From Acidimicrobiaceae bacterium (GTDB lineage: Bacteria; Actinomycetota; Acidimicrobiia; Acidimicrobiales; Bog-793), in the NCBI GenBank assembly GCA_025464005.1, contig JAODBO010000116.1:1-38553 (forward strand): 38,553 nt of DNA, read 5' to 3'. The notes beneath the pieces are model-generated. The model was not told where the DNA came from. It saw nothing but the letters and a program-made list of their open reading frames with translations, and made no database searches. This document shows positions 23,120 to 32,035 of the stretch, in pieces. The position numbers were made by a program, and so were the translations under genes. Numbering within the stretch: position 1 is the stretch's first letter; each line of letters starts with the position of its first letter.

Positions 23120-24417
23120 CGCGATCCTGCGGGGACGAAGCGCTCTGCCGTGGCGAGCTCCACTGTCACGCGAAGACCACCGGCTTCCCGGGCCTCGAGC
23201 ACCACGGTGCCGCCTTCGGCCCCGACGATCGCGGCGACGATGGAGAGCCCGAGGCCCGCGCCGCGCTCGGACGCAGTTCGGTCGACGAGCCGGTGAAACG
23301 GCTGCCCCAGCTCATCGACGAGCGCCTGGTCGACGCGGGCGCCACCGTTCTCGACGACGAGACGGACGGTCCCGCTCGCCGACTCGGTGACGATCCGCAC
23401 CCACCCACCTGCTTCGTTGTGACGGATCGCGTTGTCGATCAGGTTCGAGACGATCTGTGGCACCAGGGTCGCGCTGCCCATCGCCGCCGCGGCGCCGGAC
23501 TCATGCTCCACGGTCAAGCCGAGCGATCCGATCTCGTCGGCGCGCTCTGCGATTGCCGCGGTGACGACGTCGCAAAGCGCGATCGGTGCCCGATCGGCCA
23601 CCGCACCGGCCTGTGCACGAGCGAGCGCGAGAAAGCCTTCCAGCAGCCGCTCCGCCTGGTCGAGGCCCTCGCCGAGCTTGCCCGCGAGGACGGTGACCTC
23701 GGGTGGCGCACCGACGGGCTTTCCGGTCGCGACCTCGAGCGAGGTGCGCATCATCGTGATCGGCGTGCGCAGCTCGTGCGCGGCGTTCTGCACGAAGCGG
23801 CGCTGGGCCTCGAAAGCGGCCTCGAGTCGGCCGAGCAGCCCGTCGATGGTGTCGCCGAGGTCCTTCAGCTCGTCACCCGCCGGTCCGGCGAGCGCGAGAC
23901 GCTCGTGGAGGTTCTCCTCGGAGATGTGCTGGGTCGTGCTGCGCATCGTCCGCAGCGGCCGGAGCATCCGTCCCGACAGCCCCCAGCCGAGCGCGAGACC
24001 GATCGCCGTCACGACGCCGAGCCCCACGATCGACCAGAGCAGCAAGTCGTGGATCGAGTTCGACGCGCTGATACGGACGGCAGTCTGCGTCGCCCGAACG
24101 AACTCGAGGCCGCCCGCACGGCTGTCGCCGACGGTACCGGAGGAGTGGCCGCCCGCCTGGGTGACCGTCGCTCCCGGAGGGACCGATTGGCCGGACGGCA
24201 CGAAGGGCGCGGCACCCACCTGGCGCGCGATGAAGGAGACGTTCTGCTGCGACGGCCCACTGCCGCCGAGCGCGAAGGCGATGCCGAGCAACGCACCGCC
24301 CGAGACCAGGATGACGCCTCCGCACAGCAGGGTGAGGCGCATGCGGACGGTGCGCGGCAGGTGGACCTCTCCGCGGAATCGGGTGAGCCATCGTGGTGCT
24401 CTCGTCGCCATCAGCAT
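23116..24417 (-). CDS. Sensor histidine kinase, partner of the 22460 regulator
   Basis: This 433-residue kinase has helix 1 (LTLLCGGVILVSGGALLGIAF), an external segment of about 75 residues without Cys, and helix 2 (LLLWSIVGLGVVTAIGLALGW). HAMP follows (GRMLRPLRTMRSTTQHISEE), then the H-box NAAHELRTPITMM with His214, N-box NLIDNAIRHN and G-box GAGLGLSIV. Alternative starts lie within the first few codons. It is divergently transcribed from lipoprotein B across an operator-bearing intergenic region, a layout repeated at 31.4-34.1 kb. Confidence 0.93.
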   Translation of the reverse strand: MLMATRAPRWLTRFRGEVHLPRTVRMRLTLLCGGVILVSGGALLGIAFALGGSGPSQQNVSFIARQVGAAPFVPSGQSVPPGATVTQAGGHSSGTVGDSRAGGLEFVRATQTAVRISASNSIHDLLLWSIVGLGVVTAIGLALGWGLSGRMLRPLRTMRSTTQHISEENLHERLALAGPAGDELKDLGDTIDGLLGRLEAAFEAQRRFVQNAAHELRTPITMMRTSLEVATGKPVGAPPEVTVLAGKLGEGLDQAERLLEGFLALARAQAGAVADRAPIALCDVVTAAIAERADEIGSLGLTVEHESGAAAAMGSATLVPQIVSNLIDNAIRHNEAGGWVRIVTESASGTVRLVVENGGARVDQALVDELGQPFHRLVDRTASERGAGLGLSIVAAIVGAEGGTVVLEAREAGGLRVTVELATAERFVPAGSR

Positions 24418-24505
24418 TGCTCCATTCGTCGGCGTCGATCAGCTCGGCGTGCAGCGCGCTCGTCGATAGGGCGCGGAGTCGTAGCCCTTCAGGATGACCG
24501 CTTCC

Positions 24506-24548
24506 GTGCAACAGCGGTGCAACAGCCGCCGTTGCACCGCTGTTGCAC
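24506..24548. promoter_or_regulatory. Operator array B: perfect 18-bp-arm inverted repeat of tandem half-sites
   Basis: GTGCAAC at 24506-24512 and 24517-24523, then the inverted GTTGCAC at 24531-24537 and 24542-24548. The two 18-bp arms are perfect reverse complements around a 7-base centre. Within each arm the half-sites repeat every 11 bp, as for OmpR/PhoB-type dimers. It lies between the divergent kinase (24417) and lipoprotein B (24602) genes, so a bound regulator could act on both. In the shared scheme it is CAAC-N7-CAAC-N7-GTTG-N7-GTTG. Confidence 0.8.
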
Positions 24549-24601
24549 CCGTCGGCGTACAACTACGCCTCGTGGAGCAGTCCCGAGCCCAGGAGGCCGT
24601 C

Positions 24602-25282
24602 GTGTCGGAAGCCCCCACCAAGCAACGGCCCAGACAATTGACCAGGCGAGCGGTTCCGCTCGCCCTCGCGCTCGGAGCGCTGACGCTCGCCGCAGCCGCC
24701 TGCGGGGGATCACCGAGTGCCTCGGTCGCGAACCTCGGCTCCTCCACGTCCACGTCGAGCCCAACGTCACCGACCGGCGGAAAGGCCTCACCCCAGTCCG
24801 GCGGCGGGAAGCCGCAGGGCAACGGCTCCTCCCAGTCGAGCATCGGCATAGGTGGGATCACCGTCCAGTTCGCGCAGTGCATGCGCACGCACGGCGTCCC
24901 CAACTTCCCCGACCCCGACGGCCAGGGACGGGTGCAGTTCAGCGGCGTCGACCCGAACTCGGCTTCGTTCCAAGGCGCGCAGCGGGCGTGCGCGAAGGAC
25001 GAGCCAAGCGGGGGGAAGCCGCCTACGGCCGCACAGACCCAGCAAGCACTCGCCCAAGCGCTCAAGTACTCCCAGTGCATGCGCTCCCATGGCCTCGCCG
25101 ACTTCCCCGACCCGCAGACCTCACCCGGAGGGGGCATCGGAATCCGGATCAGCATCAAGGGAGGCCAGACAAGCGATCTGAATCCGAACAACCCTTTGTT
25201 CCAGAGCGCGCAGAAGGCCTGCCAGTCGATCATGCCGGGCGGGGGCAAGCTGCGCAGCGGTTCGGCAACCGCTGCCGGATGA
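24602..25282 (+). CDS. CMRxHG-family two-domain lipoprotein B
   Basis: This 226-residue lipoprotein starts at GTG 24602, with AGGAGG 5 bases upstream. The frame reaches 24494, but that part runs through the operator. Lipobox LAAAAC has Cys34, followed by a long Ser/Gly/Thr/Pro linker. Repeats: FAQCMRTHGVPNFPDPDG to QRACAKDEP, and YSQCMRSHGLADFPDPQT to QKACQSIMP. Each repeat also has an N-P-x-S/L-F-x-x-A motif before the second Cys (DPNSASFQGA, NPNNPLFQSA). Expected location is the external membrane face; function unknown. Confidence 0.88.
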   Translation: MSEAPTKQRPRQLTRRAVPLALALGALTLAAAACGGSPSASVANLGSSTSTSSPTSPTGGKASPQSGGGKPQGNGSSQSSIGIGGITVQFAQCMRTHGVPNFPDPDGQGRVQFSGVDPNSASFQGAQRACAKDEPSGGKPPTAAQTQQALAQALKYSQCMRSHGLADFPDPQTSPGGGIGIRISIKGGQTSDLNPNNPLFQSAQKACQSIMPGGGKLRSGSATAAG

Positions 25283-25334
25283 GGGCACGGCAATCGACGA
25301 GGACGGCAACAGCGCAATCAACGTCGTCGATACC

Positions 25335-25371
25335 TAACAGCGAGATAACGGCACCTGTTAGGACGGTGTTA
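25335..25371. promoter_or_regulatory. Operator array C upstream of the lipoprotein-exporter operon
   Basis: TAAC at 25335 and 25346, GTTA at 25357 and 25368: four half-sites at exactly 11-bp steps, TAAC-N7-TAAC-N7-GTTA-N7-GTTA. The extended left site CTAACAGCG resembles the left sites of arrays B and D (AACAGCG core). It ends about 59 bases before the lipoprotein C start, a normal activator position. Half-site sequence matches array D, so the 33407 regulator is the best candidate to act here. Confidence 0.75.
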
Positions 25372-25429
25372 GCGCTCGCGACGTACAACGAGCTCGCGCG
25401 ACAGCTCGGAGAGGCGAAGGAGCGGACTG

Positions 25430-26044
25430 GTGGCCCACAGGTGGCCCGCGGCACCACGACGGACGGCGAACCGAGCGGCACGACCGCGCCAGGTCGCCGC
25501 CTTGATCGGCGCGCTCGGCGCCGCGGCCTTCCTGCTCTCGGCGTGTGGCGGCGGAGGCTCCGGCCCGCCCGGGGTCGCGAACCTCGGTTCCTCAACGACG
25601 ACCACGGCTCCCGCGGCCGCACAGGGCGGCAACAAGGCGACGAACTATGCCGACGCCGTCTCCTACGCCGCGTGCATGCGGACCCACGGCGTGCCGAACA
25701 TGCCCGACCCGACCAGCAACGGCGACTTCCTCGACGTGAAAGGGGTGCTCAACGGCGTGGCCGGCGTCGATCCCAACTCCTCCGCGTTCCAAAAGGCCGA
25801 CAAGGCTTGTTCGCACTTCCTCCCAAATGGCGGGCAGATGACCCCAGCCGAGCAGCAACAAGCGATTGCCAAGGCGTTGAAGTTCGTGCAGTGCATGCGG
25901 ACCCACGGCGTGCCGAACATGCCCGATCCGAAGACCTCGAACGGCGGGATCGCCATCGGAGGGCCGGGACTCGACCCGAGCTCACCAACGTTCCAGGCGG
26001 CACAGAAGGCGTGCCGGTCCGTCAGTCCCTTCCCTTCCCCATGA
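25430..26044 (+). CDS. CMRxHG-family two-domain lipoprotein C
   Basis: This 204-residue lipoprotein starts at GTG 25430, with AAGGAG 7 bases upstream. Lipobox FLLSAC has Cys39. Repeats: YAACMRTHGVPNMPDPTS to DKACSHFLP, and FVQCMRTHGVPNMPDPKT to QKACRSVSP. Met replaces the Phe of the FPDP motif in both repeats. The segments DPNSSAFQKADKAC and DPSSPTFQAAQKAC show the repeat's second half clearly. It is the first gene of an operon with membrane-fusion protein, ATPase and permease, which ties the family to a tripartite exporter. Confidence 0.88.
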   Translation: MAHRWPAAPRRTANRAARPRQVAALIGALGAAAFLLSACGGGGSGPPGVANLGSSTTTTAPAAAQGGNKATNYADAVSYAACMRTHGVPNMPDPTSNGDFLDVKGVLNGVAGVDPNSSAFQKADKACSHFLPNGGQMTPAEQQQAIAKALKFVQCMRTHGVPNMPDPKTSNGGIAIGGPGLDPSSPTFQAAQKACRSVSPFPSP

Positions 26045-26119
26045 GTCCCGCTGTCGAACTGCGCCACTCGAGCGCGCTCGTTCGGTCGTTGTCGTCCCCA
26101 TTGGAGGTCACCACCCGTC

Positions 26120-28510
26120 ATGAGTAGCCCGTATCCGACGCCAAGCCCGTCGGGCCGACGTCACCTGCCAACCTGGCTCGCAACGCGGCGGCGGCGGCTC
26201 GCGCTCGGTGCCGGCGTGATCGTCGTCGTCGCCGTGGTCGTCATCGCGGTCGCGGATCCTTTCGGATCGAGCACTCCCTCGAGCGCCGGCGTCACGGACA
26301 ACTCCTACCCGACCTCGACGCGGACCGTTACCGAACAGAACCTCTCCTCCCAGACGAGCGTGAGCGCCACCCTTGGCTACGCCGGGAGCTACACGGTGTC
26401 CCTTCCGAGCGGCACGACCGCGTCGACGGTCATTCAAGCCCAGGCGACGGTGCAGGCCGACGAGACCAAGGTCAGCCAGGACGAGACCGCGCTATCGAGC
26501 GCGAAGAGCACCGCGAAGCCGTCGAACGCCTCGACGCTGCTCGCAGCGCAAGCCACGGTCAACACCGACAAGACCACGCTCTCAGAGGCCGAGGCGCAGC
26601 TCGCCTCGGACGAGCATCTCAGCTGCCCGCCGAGTTCCTCGGACACGGTGACGACTGCGGTCGGCGGAAGCAGTACCCCAAGCTCGAGCTCGCCGAGCAG
26701 CAGCTCGCCCTCCAGCAGCTCACCGAGCAGCAGCTCGCCTTCGTCCAGCACCCCGGCCGGCGGGAGCGGAGGCGGCGCGAGAGCGCACCTCAGCGCCGCG
26801 ATCTCGAGCGGCTCGGGCAACACCGGATCCGGGCCGACCACGACGACGACGATCCCGGCCACTCCGCCGACCGCTTCGACCGGACCTGCCGACCAGACGA
26901 CGAACACCGCGACCGAGCTCACCGGCACGGTCAACCCCGACGGCGCCGACACGACCTACTCCTTCGAATACGGGACGAGCCCGAACTACGGAGCGACCAC
27001 CACATCGACCGACGCCGGGTCGGGGACGAGTGATGTCGGCATCACGACCTCGCTCACCGGCCTCACCCCCGGCGCCACCTACCACTACCGCCTCGTCGCG
27101 AAGAGCTCGCTCGGCACCGCCTACGGCCAGGACGCGACCGTCACGACGAACGCTGCGCCGGTGGCGACGACCGGCGCCGCCACGACGCTCTCGGCGACGT
27201 CGGAGTCCCTCGCCGGGACCGTCAACCCGAACGGCGCGGACACGTCCTACTTCTTCGAGTGGGGCACGAGCGCGGCGTTCGGGCACAAGTCGGCGGTCAT
27301 CGACGCCGGCGCCGCGGCGAGCGCTGCGTCGGTGACGGCCACGATCACCGGTCTCAAGCCGGGCGCCACGTACGACTTCGCCCTCGTCGCGACGAACGCG
27401 CTCGGAACCTCGACAGGGACGACGACGACCTTCCAGGCCGCCGAGTCCTCCTGTGTCGCCGAGCGACGGGTGATCACCGAGGACTCCCAGGCGCTCACCG
27501 AGGCGAAGAACGCACTGTCGGTCGACAAGCTCGGCGAGAACTCGAGCGTGACGAGCGCCGAGCAGACGCTTTCGTCGGACCAGGCGTCGCTCGCCGCCGC
27601 CCAGCAGGCCCTGTCGGCGGACCAGACGCAGGCGACCAACGCGAACACGACGTTCACCGCGCTCCCCGCGGTCGGCAAGGTGATCAGCCGGGGGATGAGC
27701 GTCTACTCACTTGACAGCAAGCCGGTCCCCCTCCTCTACGGCACGACCACCATGTACCGAGCCCTTTCCCTCGGCGTGAGCGACGGCCCGGACGTCGCCG
27801 AGCTGCAGGCCAACCTCATCGCCCTCGGCTTCGGCAGCGGCATCACCGCAAGCGCGCACTTCTCCTCGGCGACAGAGGCCGATCTGAAGGCGTGGCAAAG
27901 GTCGCTCGGACTGTCGCCGACGGGCGTTCTCGCCCTCGGCGACGTCCTCGTAGAGCCCGGGGCGATCCAAGTCGACACGGTCTCGGTGAGTGACGGGGCC
28001 GCGGCAACCGGCGGCTCTGCCGTGCTCACCGCGAGCTCGACGAGTCGGGAAGTGTCGATCTCCCTCGACGCCTCCCAGCAGTCCGAGGTGAAGGTCGGTG
28101 ACCCGGTCACCGTGACGCTGCCGAACAACTCGACGACCCCGGGCGTCGTCTCTTCCGTCGGAAGCGTCGCGACGGCGCCGGCATCGAGCGGCGGCAGCAC
28201 CGGCGGCAGCTCGAACCCGACGATCACCGTCGAGGTCACCCTCACCGATCCGAAGGCGACCGGCAATCTCGACCAGGCGCCTGTCACCGTTGCGATCACG
28301 AACGCGAGCGTCAACAATGCACTCGTCGTGCCGGTCAGCGCGCTGCTCGCCCTCGCCAACGGCGGGTACGCGCTGGAGGAGGTCGAGTCGAGCGGCTACC
28401 ACCAGCTCGTTCCAGTCACGCTCGGCCTCTTCGACGACGCCGACGGGCTCGTCCAGGTGATCGGCTCCGGCGTAGCAGCCGGCCAGAAGATCGTCGTGCC
28501 GAACACGTGA
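26120..28510 (+). CDS. Membrane-fusion protein of a MacAB-like exporter, with two FN3-like domains and a peptidoglycan-binding domain
   Basis: This 796-residue protein has an N-terminal membrane anchor (about 28-46), a first coiled-coil arm (about 105-168) and a Ser/Pro repeat linker (about 190-215). Two fibronectin-III-like domains follow ([19 protein letters not shown] at about 266 to 342; [19 protein letters not shown] at about 363 to 440), then the second coiled-coil arm (446-515). Next come a peptidoglycan-binding domain ([18 protein letters not shown] to GVLALGDVL, about 555-611) and a beta-barrel/HlyD-like end ([26 protein letters not shown]). The only two cysteines, Cys169 and Cys445, bracket the inserted part and could form a disulfide. 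It likely links the ATPase-permease to the cell wall. Its stop overlaps the ATPase GTG (GTGA). Confidence 0.87.
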   Translation: MSSPYPTPSPSGRRHLPTWLATRRRRLALGAGVIVVVAVVVIAVADPFGSSTPSSAGVTDNSYPTSTRTVTEQNLSSQTSVSATLGYAGSYTVSLPSGTTASTVIQAQATVQADETKVSQDETALSSAKSTAKPSNASTLLAAQATVNTDKTTLSEAEAQLASDEHLSCPPSSSDTVTTAVGGSSTPSSSSPSSSSPSSSSPSSSSPSSSTPAGGSGGGARAHLSAAISSGSGNTGSGPTTTTTIPATPPTASTGPADQTTNTATELTGTVNPDGADTTYSFEYGTSPNYGATTTSTDAGSGTSDVGITTSLTGLTPGATYHYRLVAKSSLGTAYGQDATVTTNAAPVATTGAATTLSATSESLAGTVNPNGADTSYFFEWGTSAAFGHKSAVIDAGAAASAASVTATITGLKPGATYDFALVATNALGTSTGTTTTFQAAESSCVAERRVITEDSQALTEAKNALSVDKLGENSSVTSAEQTLSSDQASLAAAQQALSADQTQATNANTTFTALPAVGKVISRGMSVYSLDSKPVPLLYGTTTMYRALSLGVSDGPDVAELQANLIALGFGSGITASAHFSSATEADLKAWQRSLGLSPTGVLALGDVLVEPGAIQVDTVSVSDGAAATGGSAVLTASSTSREVSISLDASQQSEVKVGDPVTVTLPNNSTTPGVVSSVGSVATAPASSGGSTGGSSNPTITVEVTLTDPKATGNLDQAPVTVAITNASVNNALVVPVSALLALANGGYALEEVESSGYHQLVPVTLGLFDDADGLVQVIGSGVAAGQKIVVPNT

Positions 28511-29385
28511 CCGACAAGATGACCGCTACAGAGGACCCGGGCACGGCCGACACAGTGCCGCTCGACCCGGTGCGGATCGACCGGGTGCGGATCGACGCCG
28601 CGACCGCGGAGTTTGCGGCGACCGGTCCCGATCGAATTGGCGGCCCGCTCCCGGTGCTCGAAGTCGACGCCGTCACGAAGGTCTATCCGAGCGAACCACC
28701 GGTCGAGGCGCTCCGCGGCGTGAGCTTCACCGTGGCGCACGGCGAGCTCGTCGGCATCGTCGGTCCATCCGGTTCGGGGAAGACGACACTGCTGCATCTG
28801 ATGGGCACGCTCGACCGTCCGACCACCGGCGCGATCCGCGTCACCGGACTCGACGCCGCCCACATGAGCGATCGGGAGCTGTCTGCATTGCGTGCGACCC
28901 GGATCGGCTTCGTCTTCCAACAGTTCTTCCTCGCCGAGCACGAGAGCGCGCTCGACAACGTTGCCGACGGCCTTCTCTATGCGGGCGTGGGGCTGAACGA
29001 GCGGCGCGAGCGCGCCCATGAGGCGCTCGGGCAGGTCGGACTTGCGCACCGAGGAAGCGCGCGCCCGACCCAGCTTTCGGGCGGCGAACGCCAACGGGTC
29101 GCCATCGCCCGAGCACTCGCGGGTCAACCTGCGATCGTCCTCGCCGACGAGCCGACCGGGAACCTCGACAGCGTCAACAGCCAGGCGATCCTCTCGCTCC
29201 TCGAAGAGCTGAACGGGGCCGGCGCGACGATCCTCGTCATCACCCACGAGCGCGAGATCGCCGGCCGCCTGCCACGACAGATCGAGATGCTCGACGGCCG
29301 GATCGTCGCTGACAACGTGCGGAACGTCCCCTCCCGAGACACGGCGGACGCGTCCGCTCGAGCTCCAGAGCGGGGAGAATCCTGA
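28507..29385 (+). CDS. MacB-type ABC transporter ATPase
   Basis: This 292-residue ATPase has Walker [10 protein letters not shown] from residue 86, signature LSGGERQ from 190, Walker [12 protein letters not shown] with Asp214-Glu215, and H-loop VITHERE. The first 55 residues are an unusual acidic extension with an internal repeat ([10 protein letters not shown]); an internal start near the [13 protein letters not shown] segment would give a normal length. The start overlaps the membrane-fusion gene (GTGA) and the end overlaps the permease start (TGATG), so the three subunits are translated together. Confidence 0.93.
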   Translation: MTDKMTATEDPGTADTVPLDPVRIDRVRIDAATAEFAATGPDRIGGPLPVLEVDAVTKVYPSEPPVEALRGVSFTVAHGELVGIVGPSGSGKTTLLHLMGTLDRPTTGAIRVTGLDAAHMSDRELSALRATRIGFVFQQFFLAEHESALDNVADGLLYAGVGLNERRERAHEALGQVGLAHRGSARPTQLSGGERQRVAIARALAGQPAIVLADEPTGNLDSVNSQAILSLLEELNGAGATILVITHEREIAGRLPRQIEMLDGRIVADNVRNVPSRDTADASARAPERGES

Positions 29386-30593
29386 TGGCGATGACCACCC
29401 TGCTCGCGCCCCGCAAGCTCCGGCCGGCCGATCTGTCGCGTGTCGCTCTCGTGGGGCTGCGGACGCGCAAGCTTCGTACCGCGCTCTCCGCCCTCGGCAT
29501 CGCGATCGGGGTCGCCGCGATCGTTGCGGTGCTCGGCATCTCCTCCTCCTCCGAGTCGGGCCTCCTCGCGGAGATCAACGCCCTCGGGACGAACCTGCTC
29601 ACCGTGACGAACGGCCAGAGCCTCTTCGGCCAGACGGCCGAGCTGCCGAACGCCGCGCCCGCGATGATCGGGCGGATCGGCCCGGTCTCGATCGTCCAGT
29701 ACACCGGGTCGGTGACGGCCAACGTCTTCCGCAGCCCGCTCATCCCCTCGATCGACACCAACGCGCTCAGCGTCGACGCCGCGAGCCTCGGACTCCCGAG
29801 AGCGGTCGGGACCTCGATGGCCAAGGGCACGTTCTTGAACGCGGCGACCGCGACCGAGCCGGTCTGCGTGCTCGGCGCCGCAGCGGCACAGCGCCTCGGA
29901 ATCGACCGCGTCTACTCCGGCGAACGGGTATGGCTCGACAACATGTGGTTCTACGTCTCGGGGATCTTGAAGCCTGCGGTGCTCACGCCGGAGATCGACT
30001 CCGAGGTCCTCGTCGGCTTCCCTGCGGCGGAGAAGTACCTGATCTTCGACGGTCACCCCTCCGAGATCTATCTCAAGGTCGAACCATCGTCCGACACGGC
30101 CGCGGTTGACTCGGTGCTTGCCGCCACAGCCAACCCCGAGGCGCCGAACCAGGTCGACGTCTCCCAGCCCTCCGCCGCCCTCGTCGCACAAGCGGACGCG
30201 AAATCCGCGCTGAACGGCCTCTTCCTCGGACTCGGCGCTGTGGCGCTCCTCGTCGGTGCCGTCGGCGTTGCGAACATCATGGTCATCTCCGTCCTCGAGC
30301 GACGGTCCGAGATCGGCCTCCGCCGAGCCCTCGGCGCGACGAAGGGTCACATCCGCACGCAGTTCCTCGCCGAGGCGATCCTGCTCGCCTTCCTCGGCGG
30401 CGCAGTCGGCATCGGCCTCGGCGTGATCTCGACGGCGATCTACGCGTCGACCAAGAACTGGGCCGTCGTCATCCCGCCGCTCGCCTGGGGCGGCGGGATC
30501 GGCGCATCGGTCGTCATCGGCGCGATCGCCGGGCTCTGGCCGGCGATCCGAGCAGCGCGGCTATCGCCGACCGAAGCGCTGTGGACCGTCTGA
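29385..30593 (+). CDS. MacB-type permease (FtsX/MacB_PCD)
   Basis: This 402-residue permease has an N-terminal helix (LRTALSALGIAIGVAAIVAVL), a large external MacB-like domain (residues about 55-265) and three C-terminal helices (GLFLGLGAVALLVGAVGVANI; LAFLGGAVGIGLGVISTAIY; GGIGASVVIGAIAGLWPA). The coupling motifs are RRSEIGLRRALGATKGHIRTQ and AARLSPTEALWTV. It acts with the preceding ATPase and membrane-fusion protein, probably to export a peptide, lipid or antibiotic-like compound out of the membrane; the substrate is unknown. There is no TolC homologue in the window, as expected for a single-membrane cell. Confidence 0.93.
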   Translation: MAMTTLLAPRKLRPADLSRVALVGLRTRKLRTALSALGIAIGVAAIVAVLGISSSSESGLLAEINALGTNLLTVTNGQSLFGQTAELPNAAPAMIGRIGPVSIVQYTGSVTANVFRSPLIPSIDTNALSVDAASLGLPRAVGTSMAKGTFLNAATATEPVCVLGAAAAQRLGIDRVYSGERVWLDNMWFYVSGILKPAVLTPEIDSEVLVGFPAAEKYLIFDGHPSEIYLKVEPSSDTAAVDSVLAATANPEAPNQVDVSQPSAALVAQADAKSALNGLFLGLGAVALLVGAVGVANIMVISVLERRSEIGLRRALGATKGHIRTQFLAEAILLAFLGGAVGIGLGVISTAIYASTKNWAVVIPPLAWGGGIGASVVIGAIAGLWPAIRAARLSPTEALWTV

Positions 30594-30710
30594 TCTCGCG
30601 GCACGGACCCCCACGGCTATCGATTCGCCCGGGAAGGCTTGGCGCACGGAGAGTCACCACGATCCTGCGCCGCGGCAATGCTTGCCACGCAGATCCCAGA
30701 TTTGGAGCTG

Positions 30711-31304
30711 GTGTGCTCTCATAGACAGCTCGGGGATGGGGACCGACAATCAAGGCTTCGGCTTCGACGCGTCGGAGCGGGCGGAGTCGTCGTCTTCCTC
30801 ATTGCGCTCCTCGTTGCCGGGTGTGGCAGCGGGACGGCGACGCCCGCCATTGCCAACGTCGGAACGAACACCACGACCTCGACGACGCCCACCGCTGCAG
30901 CAGGGAGTTCGGGGTTCCCCGCCAACCTCGCGGCCGATTAGCTGCGCTACGCCAAATGCATGCGAACCCACGGTGAACCTGACTACCCCGAGCCCGGCAG
31001 AAACTCCGAAGCACAAGTCAACGCCTTCGAAAAGCTCGATCCGAACTCGCCGCGGTTCCAGACCGCTGCGAAGGCCTGCCGGCAGTACCTTCCGATGGAG
31101 GCCCCGGCGTGCTCCGGCGAAACGGCCAAGGTTCGGGCAGAAGCGCTCAAGTTTGCCCACTGCATGCAGACACACGGGATGTCGAACTGGCCCGACCCGA
31201 GCAGCAGAGGGGGATACCTGGTCGCTCCCGCCGGTGCCGCAGTCCAATCGACGGTATATCTGAAGGCGGCGAAGATCTGCAGGCCGTTGTTGTCGAGCGG
31301 CTGA
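30711..31304 (+). pseudogene. CMRxHG-family lipoprotein D interrupted by one amber codon
   Basis: The same frame continues on both sides of a TAG at 30939-30941. Upstream is a signal and lipobox (VVVFLIALLVAGC, then a Thr-rich linker). Downstream are two full repeats: YAKCMRTHGEPDYPEPGR to AKACRQYLP, and FAHCMQTHGMSNWPDPSS to AKICRPLL. Relatives have Gln near this place (QAQLDYSRCMR), so a single C-to-T change, CAG to TAG, explains the stop. No other damage is visible, so it is very recent, a sequencing error, or read through. I chose GTG 30711 after GGAG; the frame opens from 30639. It is the last gene of the exporter operon. Confidence 0.75.
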
Positions 31305-31375
31305 CGGCGCCGGCCTTCCTGTCGCCGTTCGGCCCCACCTCAAGGTCATCCGGCCCGCCGCACGTTCCCGCCCGA

Positions 31376-31990
31376 TCAGCCTCCCTTCGGCGCTCGTCCG
31401 GGTGGGCCATTGCACGCCTTCGCGGCTGCTGCGTACCGGGGACTGCTGAAGTCGACGCTCGAGGACGATCCCCCGACAGGCAGGGTGAACCCTCCCTGGG
31501 CATCCGGCTCGGGGAAGCCTGTGATCCGGTGTGCATGCATGCACTCGGAAATCTTCAACATCGCGGCGATGTGTGCCGCCATCTGTGCCTTCGTGTACGG
31601 CGCCATGTCCGCCGAGCTGGCCAAGGACTGACAGTCCTTCGTCGCTGTCGTGTACGGCGACGCGTTCGGGTCGATCTGTTTCATGTAGCCGTCGGGGTAC
31701 CCCCCGGTGAGCGGATCGGGGAAGTTCGTGACCCCGTGGGAGCGCATGCAACGGCTGTAGTCGAGCTGCGCCTGCTGGAGCTTCGCCGACGGCGGCGGCC
31801 CGCTGTTCCCCGCTGCAGCGGTCGCTGTAGAGGTGTCGGTCGACGACCCCGCCTTGGCGACCCCGGGGCCCGAACCGCCCCCACACGCGGTCCCGAGGAG
31901 TCCGGCGGTAGTCAGCGCCAGGACGAGGACAGCAGCTCTTCGCGGGGTCGGATGCCACCCTTGCCCAGCGAGTGTCCTGCCGATTCCCAT
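31376..31990 (-). CDS. CMRxHG-family two-domain lipoprotein E
   Basis: This 204-residue lipoprotein starts at ATG 31990 after AGGAG. Lipobox LLGTAC has Cys36. Repeats: YSRCMRSHGVTNFPDPLT to TKDCQSLAS, and ISECMHAHRITGFPEPDA to AKACNGPPG. The second repeat is the most diverged in the window (CMHAHR). It is divergent from the kinase at 32139 across operator array D, repeating the layout of lipoprotein B and its kinase, and convergent with lipoprotein D. Confidence 0.87.
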   Translation of the reverse strand: MGIGRTLAGQGWHPTPRRAAVLVLALTTAGLLGTACGGGSGPGVAKAGSSTDTSTATAAAGNSGPPPSAKLQQAQLDYSRCMRSHGVTNFPDPLTGGYPDGYMKQIDPNASPYTTATKDCQSLASSADMAPYTKAQMAAHIAAMLKISECMHAHRITGFPEPDAQGGFTLPVGGSSSSVDFSSPRYAAAAKACNGPPGRAPKGG

Positions 31991-32035
31991 GTCGCTCCTG
32001 TCGCCGCCGGGTTCGATGCTCTACGCCGGGGGCGA

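Noticed and set aside
24506..24548. Reading the perfect inverted repeat as a transcription terminator
   Set aside because: It has no T-tract, lies upstream of two divergent starts, and contains 11-bp tandem half-sites, so an operator is the better explanation.
23017..26127. Open frame of 1036 codons on the plus strand
   Set aside because: It runs antisense to the well-supported kinase and regulator and out of frame through lipoproteins B and C. Composition is Arg/Pro/Ala-rich with no domains; it is a high-GC shadow frame.
26690..26750. Short tandem repeat that might be a CRISPR or regulatory array
   Set aside because: It is the Ser/Pro-coding linker of the membrane-fusion protein; there are no repeat-spacer units. 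No CRISPR array was seen anywhere in the window.
29124..30350. 408-codon minus-strand frame opposite the MacB permease
   Set aside because: Low-complexity Arg/Asp/Gly composition typical of antisense frames; the sense permease is clear.
30750..31958. 402-codon minus-strand frame spanning lipoproteins D and E
   Set aside because: It conflicts with lipoprotein motifs in the proper frames on both strands.
17630..31990. c-type cytochrome or haem-binding role for the CMRxHG motif
   Set aside because: There is no CxxCH motif in any copy; the two cysteines of each repeat are tens of residues apart.
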